From CAZFAP01 sp964516325 (lineage in GTDB: Bacteria; Auribacterota; JABMQX01): DNA of 13,362 bases. Under the pieces are notes generated by a model. It had not been told where the DNA came from and did no database searches. It saw only the letters and a list, made by a program, of their open reading frames with translations. Below, one piece after another: positions 1-7,252 of the stretch; the first letter of the stretch is position 1, and the number at the start of each line of letters is the position of its first letter. Location: NCBI GenBank assembly GCA_964516325.1, contig CAZFAP010000136.1, positions 1 through 13,362 on the forward strand, written 5' to 3'. A program made the translations under genes and the position numbers.

Positions 1-369
1 CCCCCCCCCCCCCCCCCCGCAAATAGCTCCACTCGAAAGGTCCCACTCCCTTCCGCGGAACGCGCGTCAGGCACGCTTGTTGCTCCCTACCTCTGTGGTT
101 TTTCGCCGTCTCGTGCGCGGCGCCAAGGTCTCTTCGCGCTAAGGTGCGAATTTGTGCCCTCTTTTCGAGACCGTCTTCCACTGGGCCTTCTGACGGCCAC
201 GACAAGGAAAGGAGGGCAGGCTCTTGATTTCGGAGAGGCGCCTTCGGCGGCAGGATACTTCCCGCACGGGCTTGGGCGAAAGGGCGGAGAATGCAAGCGT
301 GTCGCATCGGTGTACATATCTGTACGCGCAGGTCGGGCGCCGGAGCGGGCAAGTGAAGGAGAATGTCGG
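1..369. other. Leader region without a convincing gene
   Basis: The first 18 bases are all C, which looks like a contig-edge or sequencing artefact. The rest has open frames on both strands, but none has a Shine-Dalgarno plus a recognisable protein, and the plus-strand frame that runs through is only an upstream extension of the small gene at 370. A short inverted repeat lies at 312-325. I looked for sigma70-type promoters for the downstream operon and found none with acceptable spacing; for example TTGATT at 224-229 and GATACT at 254-259 are 24 bases apart. Confidence 0.5.
312..325. promoter_or_regulatory. Palindrome, possible operator
   Basis: GTACATATCTGTAC has perfect 5-base arms (GTACA/TGTAC) around a 4-base centre, 45 bases before the first gene of the ABC operon. 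It could be a regulator site or chance. Only its position supports a function. Confidence 0.2.
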
Positions 370-573
370 ATGAGTCAAAGTGCATTTGTCCAGGCAATAA
401 AGAAGCTGATACCGGGAGGGGAGGCGACGGTCGCCAGGGCGGACACCTTCGGCAGATGGCTTGCCAGAAAGCGCGTCTTGCCGATGCTCAGAGCCGGCGC
501 CCGCAGCATTGTCCTTTTGCTTGTGCTTTGGATTGTGGTCATGATCGTCCTTATCGTTTTCCCGATGAGGTAG
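370..573 (+). CDS. Small single-pass membrane protein, first gene of ABC operon
   Basis: This 67-residue protein matches no family I recognise. Residues 1-47 are basic and probably amphipathic (AIKKLIPGG, then a run with LARKR and MLRAG). Residues 48-65 are one strongly hydrophobic helix rich in Leu, Val and Ile, and the protein ends Met-Arg. This gives a tail-anchored look with the basic part in the cytoplasm. The start at 370 is chosen because AAGGAGA lies about eight bases upstream; the frame stays open further upstream but without a ribosome site. It ends 35 bases before the ABC ATPase gene on the same strand and is probably co-transcribed. A role as a small accessory subunit of the transporter is inferred from position only. 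Confidence 0.6.
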   Translation: MSQSAFVQAIKKLIPGGEATVARADTFGRWLARKRVLPMLRAGARSIVLLLVLWIVVMIVLIVFPMR

Positions 574-608
574 GTTCACGACAAGCCGCCGGGAGGGGAC
601 TCACACTC

Positions 609-1547
609 ATGGAGCAAGAAAACGTAATCGAAGTTGAAAACCTGGTCGTCGTTTACCGCAGCGGCAGGAGGAGCAAACGGGCCGTGGACGGAATTTCGTT
701 CCGGGTGGGGCGAGGAGAGTGCGTCGGATTTATCGGACCGAACGGAGCGGGCAAGTCCTCAACCATCAAGGCGATCATGGGATTCATGTTCCCTGCCTCC
801 GGCAGCGTCCGGGTGTTTGGTCTCCCCGCCGGAAGCGTGGAAGCGAGAAAGCGCATCGGATACCTCCCGGAAGTCGCACTGTACTATCCATTCATGAAGG
901 GGCGAGAGTTGCTGGACCTTTATGGGGGGCTGCACCGCATCCCCAAAAGGGAGTTGAACGCTCGCGTTCCAGAACTTCTGAAGCAGGTGGGGCTGGAGGC
1001 CATGGGCGAGACGCTCATCCGCAACTACTCCAAGGGGATGCAGCAGCGCCTTGGAATCGCTCAGGCGATTATCTCCAACCCGGACTGCCTTGTTTTCGAC
1101 GAGCTTTCTTCCGGTCTCGATCCGGTCGGCCGACACGACCTCCGGGGGCTTCTGGTCGAACTGAAGCAAAGGGGGACGACGATTTTCTTCTCCTCCCATG
1201 AGCTGTCCGAGGTGGAGACGTTGTGCGACCGGATCATCATGATTCACGAGGGGAAACTCGTCTATCAAGGAGACGTGTCCGACTTGATGAAACCGCTCGA
1301 CCACTACGAGATCGAGTTCTCTTTGTGCGACGACTCCGACCTCAATTCGCTAATCCCCTCCGACATCCCTGTCAAAATCAATGGCGACCACAGGTACGTC
1401 GAGGTCAACAGCCACGAGACCTATTCTCAACTCCTGACTTCTTTCGTCAACGCCGGGGCCACCATCCACCACAGCGAGGCTCACAGGACTTCTCTTGAAG
1501 ACTTCTTCGTAAGTCTGGTTCGACCCAACGGAGAGAAGCACAGATGA
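609..1547 (+). CDS. ABC transporter ATP-binding protein (ABC-2 type)
   Basis: This 312-residue ATPase energises the two permeases encoded next to it. Residues 5-230 form the nucleotide-binding domain: Walker A GPNGAGKSS at 43-51, YLPE at 85-88 in the Q-loop region, signature YSKGMQQRL at 140-148, Walker B plus catalytic Glu in LVFDE (161-165), D-loop SGLDP at 168-172 and switch His in SSHE (195-198). The degenerate signature is usual for the CcmA/NatA-like group that pairs with ABC-2 membrane subunits. The usual Pro after the catalytic Glu is Leu here. Residues 231-312 are a C-terminal extension typical of these ATPases. The start is set by GGGAGGGG about 11 bases upstream. The stop overlaps the next start codon (ATGA). 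Exporter function is likely; the substrate cannot be read from the sequence. Confidence 0.93.
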   Translation: MEQENVIEVENLVVVYRSGRRSKRAVDGISFRVGRGECVGFIGPNGAGKSSTIKAIMGFMFPASGSVRVFGLPAGSVEARKRIGYLPEVALYYPFMKGRELLDLYGGLHRIPKRELNARVPELLKQVGLEAMGETLIRNYSKGMQQRLGIAQAIISNPDCLVFDELSSGLDPVGRHDLRGLLVELKQRGTTIFFSSHELSEVETLCDRIIMIHEGKLVYQGDVSDLMKPLDHYEIEFSLCDDSDLNSLIPSDIPVKINGDHRYVEVNSHETYSQLLTSFVNAGATIHHSEAHRTSLEDFFVSLVRPNGEKHR

Positions 1548-2329
1548 GGGCCTACCTCAGAAACCTCTGGTTGGTCTCAAAAACAATCGCCATCGAAGCC
1601 ATCCGCCGCAAGGAGATATACGCGATTGTTCTTGTGTCGCTGGCGTTTATCGCAGGGCTGCGGATCGTTAAGTTCTTTCATGTGGAAGGACTTGGGAAGT
1701 TCTATCGTGAAATCTCGCTCAAGGTGATGAATGCGACTACCGCGCTGACAGTCATCCTCTTAGCGGCGAGGCAGCTTCCACGCGAATTTCAGAACCGGAC
1801 GATTTATCCGCTTCTGGCGAAGCCGGTGAGCCGCCACAATTTTCTGTTCGGGAAGTTCCTCGGCGTGATGCTCGCGGCGGCGTTCTGCTACGGTTTGTTC
1901 ATGGTCGTTTTCCTGGTCGGGAGCCTCACCATTAAATCCCCCATGAACGCGGGATTGTTCATTCAGTTCGTCTATCTCCAGTTGTGGAACTTCACCGTTC
2001 TGAGCGGCTTGGCTTTTCTGTTATCCCTGCTGGTCAACATTGACGCCGCCATAACGATTTGTATCCTCCTCTACCTCTCCTCCCAGGTTTTGATGAATCT
2101 CTTGAGTTACCTCTACGATTCCGTCAACCCCTGGCAGCAGACCTTTTTGCTCGTGCTGCATTTTGTCCTGCCGCAGCTATCGCTTTTCGATCTCTCGGCG
2201 AAAGTCGTGCACGGTGTATGGCCGCCCATTGCTTCGTGGGCTGTCTGGGCTTTGACCGCGTACGGGGCAGTCTATTTGTCGCTCTACCTATCGGGCAGCT
2301 ATGTGCTTTTCCGACGTAGGGCTTTGTAG
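1544..2329 (+). CDS. ABC-2 type permease subunit A
   Basis: This 261-residue inner-membrane protein has about six hydrophobic segments (roughly residues 26-45, 62-78, 104-128, 145-185 as two helices, and 226-252), plus a weaker hydrophobic stretch near 196-215. A short cytoplasmic N-terminus is followed by the ABC-2 hallmark stretch after helix 2, with ARQLP at about 76-80 and PLLAKPVSRH at about 90-99; this is probably the coupling region facing the ATPase. It overlaps the ATPase gene by four bases, so translation is probably coupled. It is a paralogue of the next gene: both share the ARQLP and PLLAKPVSRH motifs and both end in Arg-Arg-Ala-Leu. The two probably form a heterodimeric pore. Substrate unknown. 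Confidence 0.88.
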   Translation: MRAYLRNLWLVSKTIAIEAIRRKEIYAIVLVSLAFIAGLRIVKFFHVEGLGKFYREISLKVMNATTALTVILLAARQLPREFQNRTIYPLLAKPVSRHNFLFGKFLGVMLAAAFCYGLFMVVFLVGSLTIKSPMNAGLFIQFVYLQLWNFTVLSGLAFLLSLLVNIDAAITICILLYLSSQVLMNLLSYLYDSVNPWQQTFLLVLHFVLPQLSLFDLSAKVVHGVWPPIASWAVWALTAYGAVYLSLYLSGSYVLFRRRAL

Positions 2330-2344
2330 GAGGAAATTCCGAGC

Positions 2345-3121
2345 ATGGTTGGGCGTGTTTTGCTGATTGCGCGGACGGTTTGGCTGGAATTCCTGAGAAG
2401 GAAAGATTTCTACGTTGTCCTGATTCTCGTCGGGCTTTTTATCGCTGGCGCGCTGGTAGTTCGCATCATAGGCGTTCAGAACAAGGATACCGCGCGCTTC
2501 CTGATGAGCCTGGGGTTGCTCTCAAGCTACGCTCTGTCCGCCGTGCTGACCGCCGCAATTGCAGCTCGACAATTGCCCGAGGAAATCGAGAAGCACACGC
2601 TTCATCCGCTTCTTGCAAAGCCCGTCTCGAGACACGAGGTCATTCTTGGGAAATGCGTCGCGGTCGTGGCGACGGCATGCACGAGCTCAATCCTCTTTCT
2701 GCTTTTGTCGTGGCTTCCGGCGCCCAAGTTGCCAGGGCAGAATCCGGCGGTGCTGGTGCAGGTCGGCGCCCTGCGGACGGAGGCGATCAGCCTGCTCGGC
2801 ATCTACGCCGTCGCCCTTTCGCTCTTCCTGCCGACTTCGCTTGCGGCTCTGATCTCGCTGACGACCTTCTTCGCAGGCTGGACAATTGTCAACTTCGTCG
2901 GGCAGTTCGTCGGCAGACTGTGGAGTTTTGGCGAGAAGATTGTCGAGCGGGTTTCGGCGATTCTTCCCGATTTCTCCATCTTTGAGCATTCGCAGAGGTG
3001 CATCGAGGATAGCGCGCCCCTGGCGACCGGCGTGGTTGCCTCGATTGTCGCGTACGGAGCAGTTTTTGCCGCATTCTTCTATCTCGTTGCCGTCTGGTCG
3101 TTCAATCGAAGGGCTCTGTGA
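2345..3121 (+). CDS. ABC-2 type permease subunit B (paralogue of the preceding gene)
   Basis: This 258-residue membrane protein has about six transmembrane segments. It is colinear with the preceding permease: an N-terminal LEFLRRKDFY-type cytoplasmic start, helix 1 at about 26-42, ARQLP at about 77-81, PLLAKPVSRH at about 91-100, and the same RRAL terminus. The ribosome site TAGGAGG overlaps the stop codon of the upstream permease, so the two are probably coupled. The paralogy suggests tandem gene duplication followed by specialisation into two halves of one transporter. A 16-base gap separates it from the TPR-like gene. Confidence 0.87.
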   Translation: MVGRVLLIARTVWLEFLRRKDFYVVLILVGLFIAGALVVRIIGVQNKDTARFLMSLGLLSSYALSAVLTAAIAARQLPEEIEKHTLHPLLAKPVSRHEVILGKCVAVVATACTSSILFLLLSWLPAPKLPGQNPAVLVQVGALRTEAISLLGIYAVALSLFLPTSLAALISLTTFFAGWTIVNFVGQFVGRLWSFGEKIVERVSAILPDFSIFEHSQRCIEDSAPLATGVVASIVAYGAVFAAFFYLVAVWSFNRRAL

Positions 3122-3137
3122 GAGGATAGAAGTGAGC

Positions 3138-4247
3138 ATGAGGAGCTTTCTCGAGAACAAACCGAAGACGCTGGCGATCCTGCTGCTTGTCCTCATCGTC
3201 GTGACCGCTCCATCTATTCGCCGCTGGGTTCTCGCCGAGAGAGCCGCTATCATTCCGAGCAGCACAGGTAACCTCCAGGCCCGCAACCAGAACGCATTCG
3301 CCCTCATCCTCGGAGAAATCCGTGCCACCGCAGCAGACCTGATGTTCCTCAAGACCGAGCGCTATTTCCACAGCGGCGTCGCTTACAAAGCCCACATGGA
3401 CCTTAACAAAATGGCGACGACGGGCGAGCGGGCTGCGAAAGAAAGGGAAGGCCGCGAGAACCACGATCATGAACACGGGAGCGGTCGAGCTTCCTCGGAC
3501 GAGGAAACACTCTCCTTGGATGAACCCGTTGCGAAACACGGTAACCACGTCCACGGCGAGCACTCCGAGGACGGGGACACTCACCCCGGCGGCGTCCCGA
3601 CTCTCATCCGAACAGCGGCGGAGGATTTTCGCGGCTTTCTCGGCGACCTCGAGCGCGAGACAAAGCCTTTCCGCGACCCGAAGTTGGAGCACCACGTCAC
3701 GACAGGCAACGAGCTTCTACCGTGGTATCGCCTCATGACGCTCTCCGACCCCCACAATCTGCGCGGCTACATGATCGGAACCATGCTTTTGATGCAGGCG
3801 AACAAGCGCCACGAGGCGCTCTCTTTCATCAAAGAGGGCATCGAGAAGAACCAAGGGAATCCGCAAGCCTTCCGTCTCTACGCCTCTCTTACTCAAGTCC
3901 ACTGGAAGTCCGGTCGTCTGGAGAAAGCTCTCGCCGCCGCCCGCAAAGGATACCAACTGGCCAAGGCCGTCCGACCGCCCGACGCTGCGAGGCCCCGGAC
4001 TCCTGCGAGATCCCTACCAAAGACGACGCGCACCGCCAAACTGCCGGTATGGACGGACGACCTCGAAAACGATTTCCTCTTCCTCGCGCGCTTCGTCCCC
4101 CTTCTTCTCGAGAAAAAAGGAGAACTCGCGGAAGCCCTTCGTGTGGCATCTGAAGTCTCCTCCCTCGCCCCCGATGACATGCCAATAAAGCAGATCGCGG
4201 ACCGCCTGCGGAAACGAGTCTCCGAGGACAAACCAACCTCCGGCTGA
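3138..4247 (+). CDS. Membrane-anchored TPR-like protein with His/acid-rich linker
   Basis: This 369-residue protein is the last gene of the ABC operon. A basic N-terminus precedes one helix at residues 11-25, probably an uncleaved anchor with the rest outside the cytoplasm. Residues 45-95 are helical (ADLMFLKTERYFHSG). Residues 106-150 form a charged linker with eight His (109, 111, 113, 134, 137, 139, 142, 149) and many Asp/Glu. Residues 194-275 look like TPR helices: LPWYRLMTLSDPHN, then ALSFIKEGIEKN, then LEKALAAARKGYQ. This DPH plus KEGIEKN pattern is one I associate with TPR proteins beside ABC-2 transporters. A GTG at 3132 is an alternative start, with AGAGGA only five bases before it; the ATG at 3138 has a looser 11-base spacing. 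Residues 283-302 are odd (see findings). The function is probably as a scaffold for the transporter. Confidence 0.7.
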   Translation: MRSFLENKPKTLAILLLVLIVVTAPSIRRWVLAERAAIIPSSTGNLQARNQNAFALILGEIRATAADLMFLKTERYFHSGVAYKAHMDLNKMATTGERAAKEREGRENHDHEHGSGRASSDEETLSLDEPVAKHGNHVHGEHSEDGDTHPGGVPTLIRTAAEDFRGFLGDLERETKPFRDPKLEHHVTTGNELLPWYRLMTLSDPHNLRGYMIGTMLLMQANKRHEALSFIKEGIEKNQGNPQAFRLYASLTQVHWKSGRLEKALAAARKGYQLAKAVRPPDAARPRTPARSLPKTTRTAKLPVWTDDLENDFLFLARFVPLLLEKKGELAEALRVASEVSSLAPDDMPIKQIADRLRKRVSEDKPTSG

Positions 4248-4325
4248 GCCCACTGCGCTGACCCGCCCCCGCACCCCGTCCGCCGTGAACTCTTCCCAGT
4301 AGAGCGCCCCTGCCCGGAGTTGCTC

Positions 4326-4355
4326 TTGATTTTCGCAGCATGCTTGCATCATAAT
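4326..4355 (+). promoter_or_regulatory. Predicted sigma70-type promoter for the SirB1-TPR gene
   Basis: TTGATT at 4326-4331 and CATAAT at 4350-4355 are separated by 18 bases, four and five matches to the consensus. The predicted start is near 4362, about 48 bases before the ATG. The surrounding 60 bases are clearly more AT-rich than the genes on either side. Confidence 0.55.
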
Positions 4356-4380
4356 TAAGCCAAAGGGACACTTGCTTAAT
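4354..4380. promoter_or_regulatory. Inverted repeat at promoter/leader, possible operator
   Basis: ATTAAGC (4354-4360) and GCTTAAT (4374-4380) are perfect 7-base inverted arms around a 13-base centre. The repeat overlaps the -10 end and the expected transcription start, a usual place for a repressor site. A leader hairpin is the alternative. Confidence 0.35.
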
Positions 4381-4409
4381 ATCTAACCTGGGGCAGAGGA
4401 GTTGTTGCG

Positions 4410-6227
4410 ATGAAGAAACGGTGCATTGTATCTTTCCTCTTCGTATGCCTCCTGGCAGCGGCCGTCGCGGCAGAGCCTCCGCTCGCCAATGCAGGCCGCA
4501 AGGGCCTCCAAGCCAAGACCATTGACGAGATGCTCGCCCTGCCCGACGAGGAAATGGACCTGGGTCTTGGGGCCTTGCTCATCGGCAAGGAATACGACCC
4601 CACCCTCGACATTCCCAAATACGTCGCCCAGCTTGATTCCATGGCTGTGGAACTGCGCGGCCGAATCGGTAACGAGAGGAGCCCTCGGAAACTCATCGCC
4701 CAACTAAACGACTATATCTTCACAGAGCGCGGCTACGCTGCCGCTGGGGAGGATGAAGGCAAGCGAGAGGACTTCCTCCATGTCCTTCTCGATCAGAAGA
4801 GGGGGAACTGCGCGACCCTTTCCGCCCTCTATCTCGCCCTTGCGGAAAGCCTTGGGATTCCGCTCTTCGGAGTCTGCGCCCCCGGTCACCTCTTCGTCAG
4901 ATACGAATCGGGCGGAAGGACGGTCAACGCCGAGCCCACTGAAGAAGGCGCCCGCCGCTGGAACGTCGCCTACGCCATTTTGCTCGGCGTCCCGGGGACC
5001 GATGCCGCCCGGTCCTTCTACATGCGAAGCCTCACAAAGCGCCAGTTCCTTGGCACCCTCCTCTCAAACCTTGGTGTCGCGCTCCAGAGCCAAGGGAAGT
5101 TTGATGAGGCAGTGCAGGCTTCCGGGAAGGCGCTTGCCATCAATCCCAACGATGCCCAGGCATGGTACAACCTTGGCGTTGCCCTCGACAGCCAGGGGAA
5201 GTTTGACGAGGGAGTGCAGGCTTACAGGAAGGGGCTTGCCATCAATCCCAACTATGTCCAGGCCTGGACCAACCTCGGCGTCGCGCTCCGCAGCCAGGGG
5301 AAGCTTGACGAAGCAGTGGCGGCTCAGAGCAAAGCGCTTGCCATCAACCCCAACGATGCCAAGGCCTGGAGCAACCTTGGCGTTGCGCTTTACAGCCAAG
5401 GTAAGTTTGAGGAAGCAGTGCAGGCTTCCGGGAAGGCGCTTGCCATCAATCCCAACGATGCCAAGGCCTGGAGCAACCTCGGCGCCGCGCTCGGCAGCCA
5501 GGGGAAGCTTGACGAAGCAGTGGCGGCTCAGAGCAAAGCGCTTGCCATCAATCCCAACTTCGCGGGGGCCTGGAGCAACCTTGGCGTTGCGCTCTACAGC
5601 CAAGGCAAGTCTGAGGAGGCAGTGCAGGCTTACAGGAGGGGGCTTGCCATTAACCCCGAGGATGCCGTGCCCTGGGCCAACCTTGGCGCCGCGCTCCACA
5701 GCCAGGGGAAGTTCGACGAGGCAGTGCAGGCTCAGCGAAAGGCGCTCTCAATCAATCCTAACTACGCCCTGGCCTGGACAAATCTTGGGGGCGCGTACGG
5801 AAGCCTGGGCAAGTTCGAAGAGGAAGTGCAGGCTCAGAGGAAGGCGCTCTCAATCAATCCCAGCTACGCCAAGGCCTGGTACAACCTTGGGGTCGCGTAC
5901 GGCAGCCAGGGGAAGTTCGAACAGGCGGCGCAGGCTTACAGGACGGCGCTCTCAACTTATCCCAACGACGCCGAGGCCTGGAACAACCTTGGGGCCGCGT
6001 ACGTGAGCCAGGGGAAGTTGGAAGACGCGGCCGAGGCTTGCAGGAAGGCGCTTGCGATCAATCCCAATCTCGCCAGGGGCTGGAACAACCTCGCCGTCAC
6101 CTATTATGCGATGGGCGACTACGCCTCAGCATGGGAATGCGTGCGGAACTGTCAGGAGGCAAGCGGCAAAGTGGACCCCGATCTATTACGGTCGCTTCGG
6201 CGCAAGATGCGCGAGCCGCCAAAGTAG
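4410..6227 (+). CDS. Exported SirB1/transglutaminase-like protein with TPR array
   Basis: This 605-residue protein has a signal peptide (MKKR, then a hydrophobic stretch to about residue 20, cleavage likely near AVAA-EPP). Residues 33-200 resemble the SirB1 N-terminal transglutaminase-like domain: RGNCATLSALYLALAESLG at 131-149 with the candidate catalytic Cys134, APGHLFVRY at 157-165 with His160, and NAEPTEEG at 173-180 supplying a possible Glu175 acid. Residues 219-558 are ten consecutive 34-residue TPRs of the NLGVAL-SQGKFDEAVQA-KALAINPN type, then an eleventh degenerate unit and a short basic tail. The start has AGAGGAG eight bases upstream. It has its own promoter and lies 162 bases after the ABC operon. 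Known SirB1-like proteins are poorly understood; a peptidase or peptide-binding role in the envelope is inference. Confidence 0.85.
   Translation: MKKRCIVSFLFVCLLAAAVAAEPPLANAGRKGLQAKTIDEMLALPDEEMDLGLGALLIGKEYDPTLDIPKYVAQLDSMAVELRGRIGNERSPRKLIAQLNDYIFTERGYAAAGEDEGKREDFLHVLLDQKRGNCATLSALYLALAESLGIPLFGVCAPGHLFVRYESGGRTVNAEPTEEGARRWNVAYAILLGVPGTDAARSFYMRSLTKRQFLGTLLSNLGVALQSQGKFDEAVQASGKALAINPNDAQAWYNLGVALDSQGKFDEGVQAYRKGLAINPNYVQAWTNLGVALRSQGKLDEAVAAQSKALAINPNDAKAWSNLGVALYSQGKFEEAVQASGKALAINPNDAKAWSNLGAALGSQGKLDEAVAAQSKALAINPNFAGAWSNLGVALYSQGKSEEAVQAYRRGLAINPEDAVPWANLGAALHSQGKFDEAVQAQRKALSINPNYALAWTNLGGAYGSLGKFEEEVQAQRKALSINPSYAKAWYNLGVAYGSQGKFEQAAQAYRTALSTYPNDAEAWNNLGAAYVSQGKLEDAAEACRKALAINPNLARGWNNLAVTYYAMGDYASAWECVRNCQEASGKVDPDLLRSLRRKMREPPK
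5064..6083 (+). repeat. Ten in-frame 102-bp repeats encoding TPRs
   Basis: Ten uninterrupted units of exactly 34 codons (units start at 5064, 5166, 5268 and so on) encode the TPR array. Units 3 and 5 (5268 and 5472) are almost identical in DNA except at their ends, and units 4 and 6 also match, so a 204-bp two-unit block was duplicated. Units 7-10 are more diverged. Confidence 0.92.
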
Positions 6228-6233
6228 GTTCCG

Positions 6234-6268
6234 CTGCCTGTTGCGCCAACGGGTGCTGTGACGGGCAG
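6234..6268. terminator. Weak hairpin between convergent genes
   Basis: CTGCCTGT (6234-6241) can pair with ACGGGCAG (6261-6268), eight pairs including one G-U, around a 19-base loop, in the 57-base gap between two converging genes. There is no run of T on either side, so an intrinsic terminator is only a possibility. Confidence 0.2.
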
Positions 6269-6284
6269 GCGTGGTCGCCGGGCA

Positions 6285-7109
6285 TCACCCGAGCCGGCGG
6301 AGAAGTCCAACGGCGGAAGTGATGTCGCGCTTTTGCTGCTCGCCGGGGACTTCTCGCTCGATGGTCAAGGGGCCGCGGTAGCCGATCTCCTTGAGAGTGC
6401 CGATGAAGAGGGGGACGTTGACTTCGCCTTCGCCGAGCGGCATTTCTCTTCCCCAGGTTACGCCGGGCTGATCGGACCATTTTGCGTCTTTGCAGTGGAC
6501 GCTTTTGACATACTCACCGATCTTCCTCAAAGCCGGCAGCGGCTCGCCCGTCCCGTAGAGAATCATGTTCGCGGGATCGAAGTTCACCGCGAGGTTGTCC
6601 CTCCCGACGTCCTCGATGAACGCGAGCAGCCCGTCGGCAGATTCCTGCCCCGTCTCGAGATGAAATCGCTGCCCGTTCTCAGCGCAGTAGTCGCAGACCT
6701 CTCGCGCCACCTTGACCAATTCCTTATGAATCTTGCTGCCCCTATCTTCGGAAATGAACCCGATGTGCATGCCGAGCGCGTCGCACCCCATCGCTTCCGT
6801 CCAGTCGGAAATCTCGAGTGTTTCCTTGAGCCTTGCCTTTCTCGTCTTAGCTGGGACGAGACCGACCGTTTCTTTCACTATCGGGATGGACTCGTAGCTC
6901 TCTCCCGCGAATCCGCAGAAGACGACGGTGATCGCAATGCCAGCGTCGTCGAATTGCTTTTTCAGTTCCTTGGTTCTCGCGGGCGAGCGCGCCTCCGGCG
7001 GCGGGGTATGGAGTTGAACATTATCGAGTCCGAGCTGTTTCACGAAATCAAGCGAAGCGCCCAGTCCGGCGCCGACCGACGTGAAAACTCCTATTGCGAG
7101 TTCTTCCAT
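6285..7109 (-). CDS. Sugar phosphate isomerase/epimerase (AP endonuclease 2-like TIM barrel)
   Basis: This 274-residue protein has the fold and length of the xylose-isomerase-like/AP-endonuclease-2 family, which interconverts ketoses, aldoses or inositol derivatives using a divalent metal. The expected metal ligands are present in order: Glu152 in HLETGQE, Asp178 in NFDPAN, His205 in VHCKDAK and Glu251 or Glu253 in TIERE. His115 in GMHIGF and the loop GEGEVNVPLF (226-235) are also typical of the family. There is no signal peptide, so it is cytoplasmic. AGGAGAGG lies just upstream of the ATG, which fixes the start. It lies 177 bases downstream of the M6 protease gene on the same strand, with a candidate promoter of its own. 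The exact substrate (for example hydroxypyruvate, tagatose/psicose or inosose) cannot be read from the sequence. Confidence 0.88.
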   Translation of the reverse strand: MEELAIGVFTSVGAGLGASLDFVKQLGLDNVQLHTPPPEARSPARTKELKKQFDDAGIAITVVFCGFAGESYESIPIVKETVGLVPAKTRKARLKETLEISDWTEAMGCDALGMHIGFISEDRGSKIHKELVKVAREVCDYCAENGQRFHLETGQESADGLLAFIEDVGRDNLAVNFDPANMILYGTGEPLPALRKIGEYVKSVHCKDAKWSDQPGVTWGREMPLGEGEVNVPLFIGTLKEIGYRGPLTIEREVPGEQQKRDITSAVGLLRRLG

Positions 7110-7157
7110 GGTCCTCTCCTTTCAGCACAGCGTTTGGGAGTTGCCCCATCAATTTCA

Positions 7158-7186
7158 AGAATATTCCACCCCAGAGAATACCGCAA
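7158..7186 (-). promoter_or_regulatory. Candidate promoter and palindrome upstream of the isomerase gene
   Basis: On the minus strand TTGCGG (7186-7181) and TATTCT (7163-7158) have a 17-base spacer, three and four matches to the sigma70 consensus. Transcription would start about 40 bases before the gene. The perfect 12-base palindrome CCGCAACTGCGG (7181-7192) covers the -35 box and may be an operator. Confidence 0.38.
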
Positions 7187-7252
7187 CTGCGGCAAGCCGT
7201 CTACTCCGCTTGTGGCGTTCGGCCCCATGCCCCACTCTGGGAAGGAACTCAC

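Noticed and set aside
154..369. Longer N-terminus for the small membrane protein
   Set aside because: The frame is open, but only the ATG at 370 has a Shine-Dalgarno at proper spacing, and the extension has no helix, signal or conserved look.
139..579. Minus-strand 146-codon open frame at the left end
   Set aside because: No ribosome site or recognisable protein. It overlaps the better-supported 67-residue gene.
4248..4325. Intrinsic terminator after the ABC operon
   Set aside because: Only very short pairings (GGC/GCC) and no T-run follow the stop codon; C-rich sequence only.
4753..6006. Long second-frame open frame, and a minus-strand frame at 5064-5699, in the TPR gene
   Set aside because: Kept open only because the 102-bp repeat copies the same stop-free frames. 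The products are Arg/Ser/Pro-rich repeats.
5064..6083. Regular direct repeats as a CRISPR array
   Set aside because: Units are contiguous 102-bp coding repeats without spacers and translate to TPRs.
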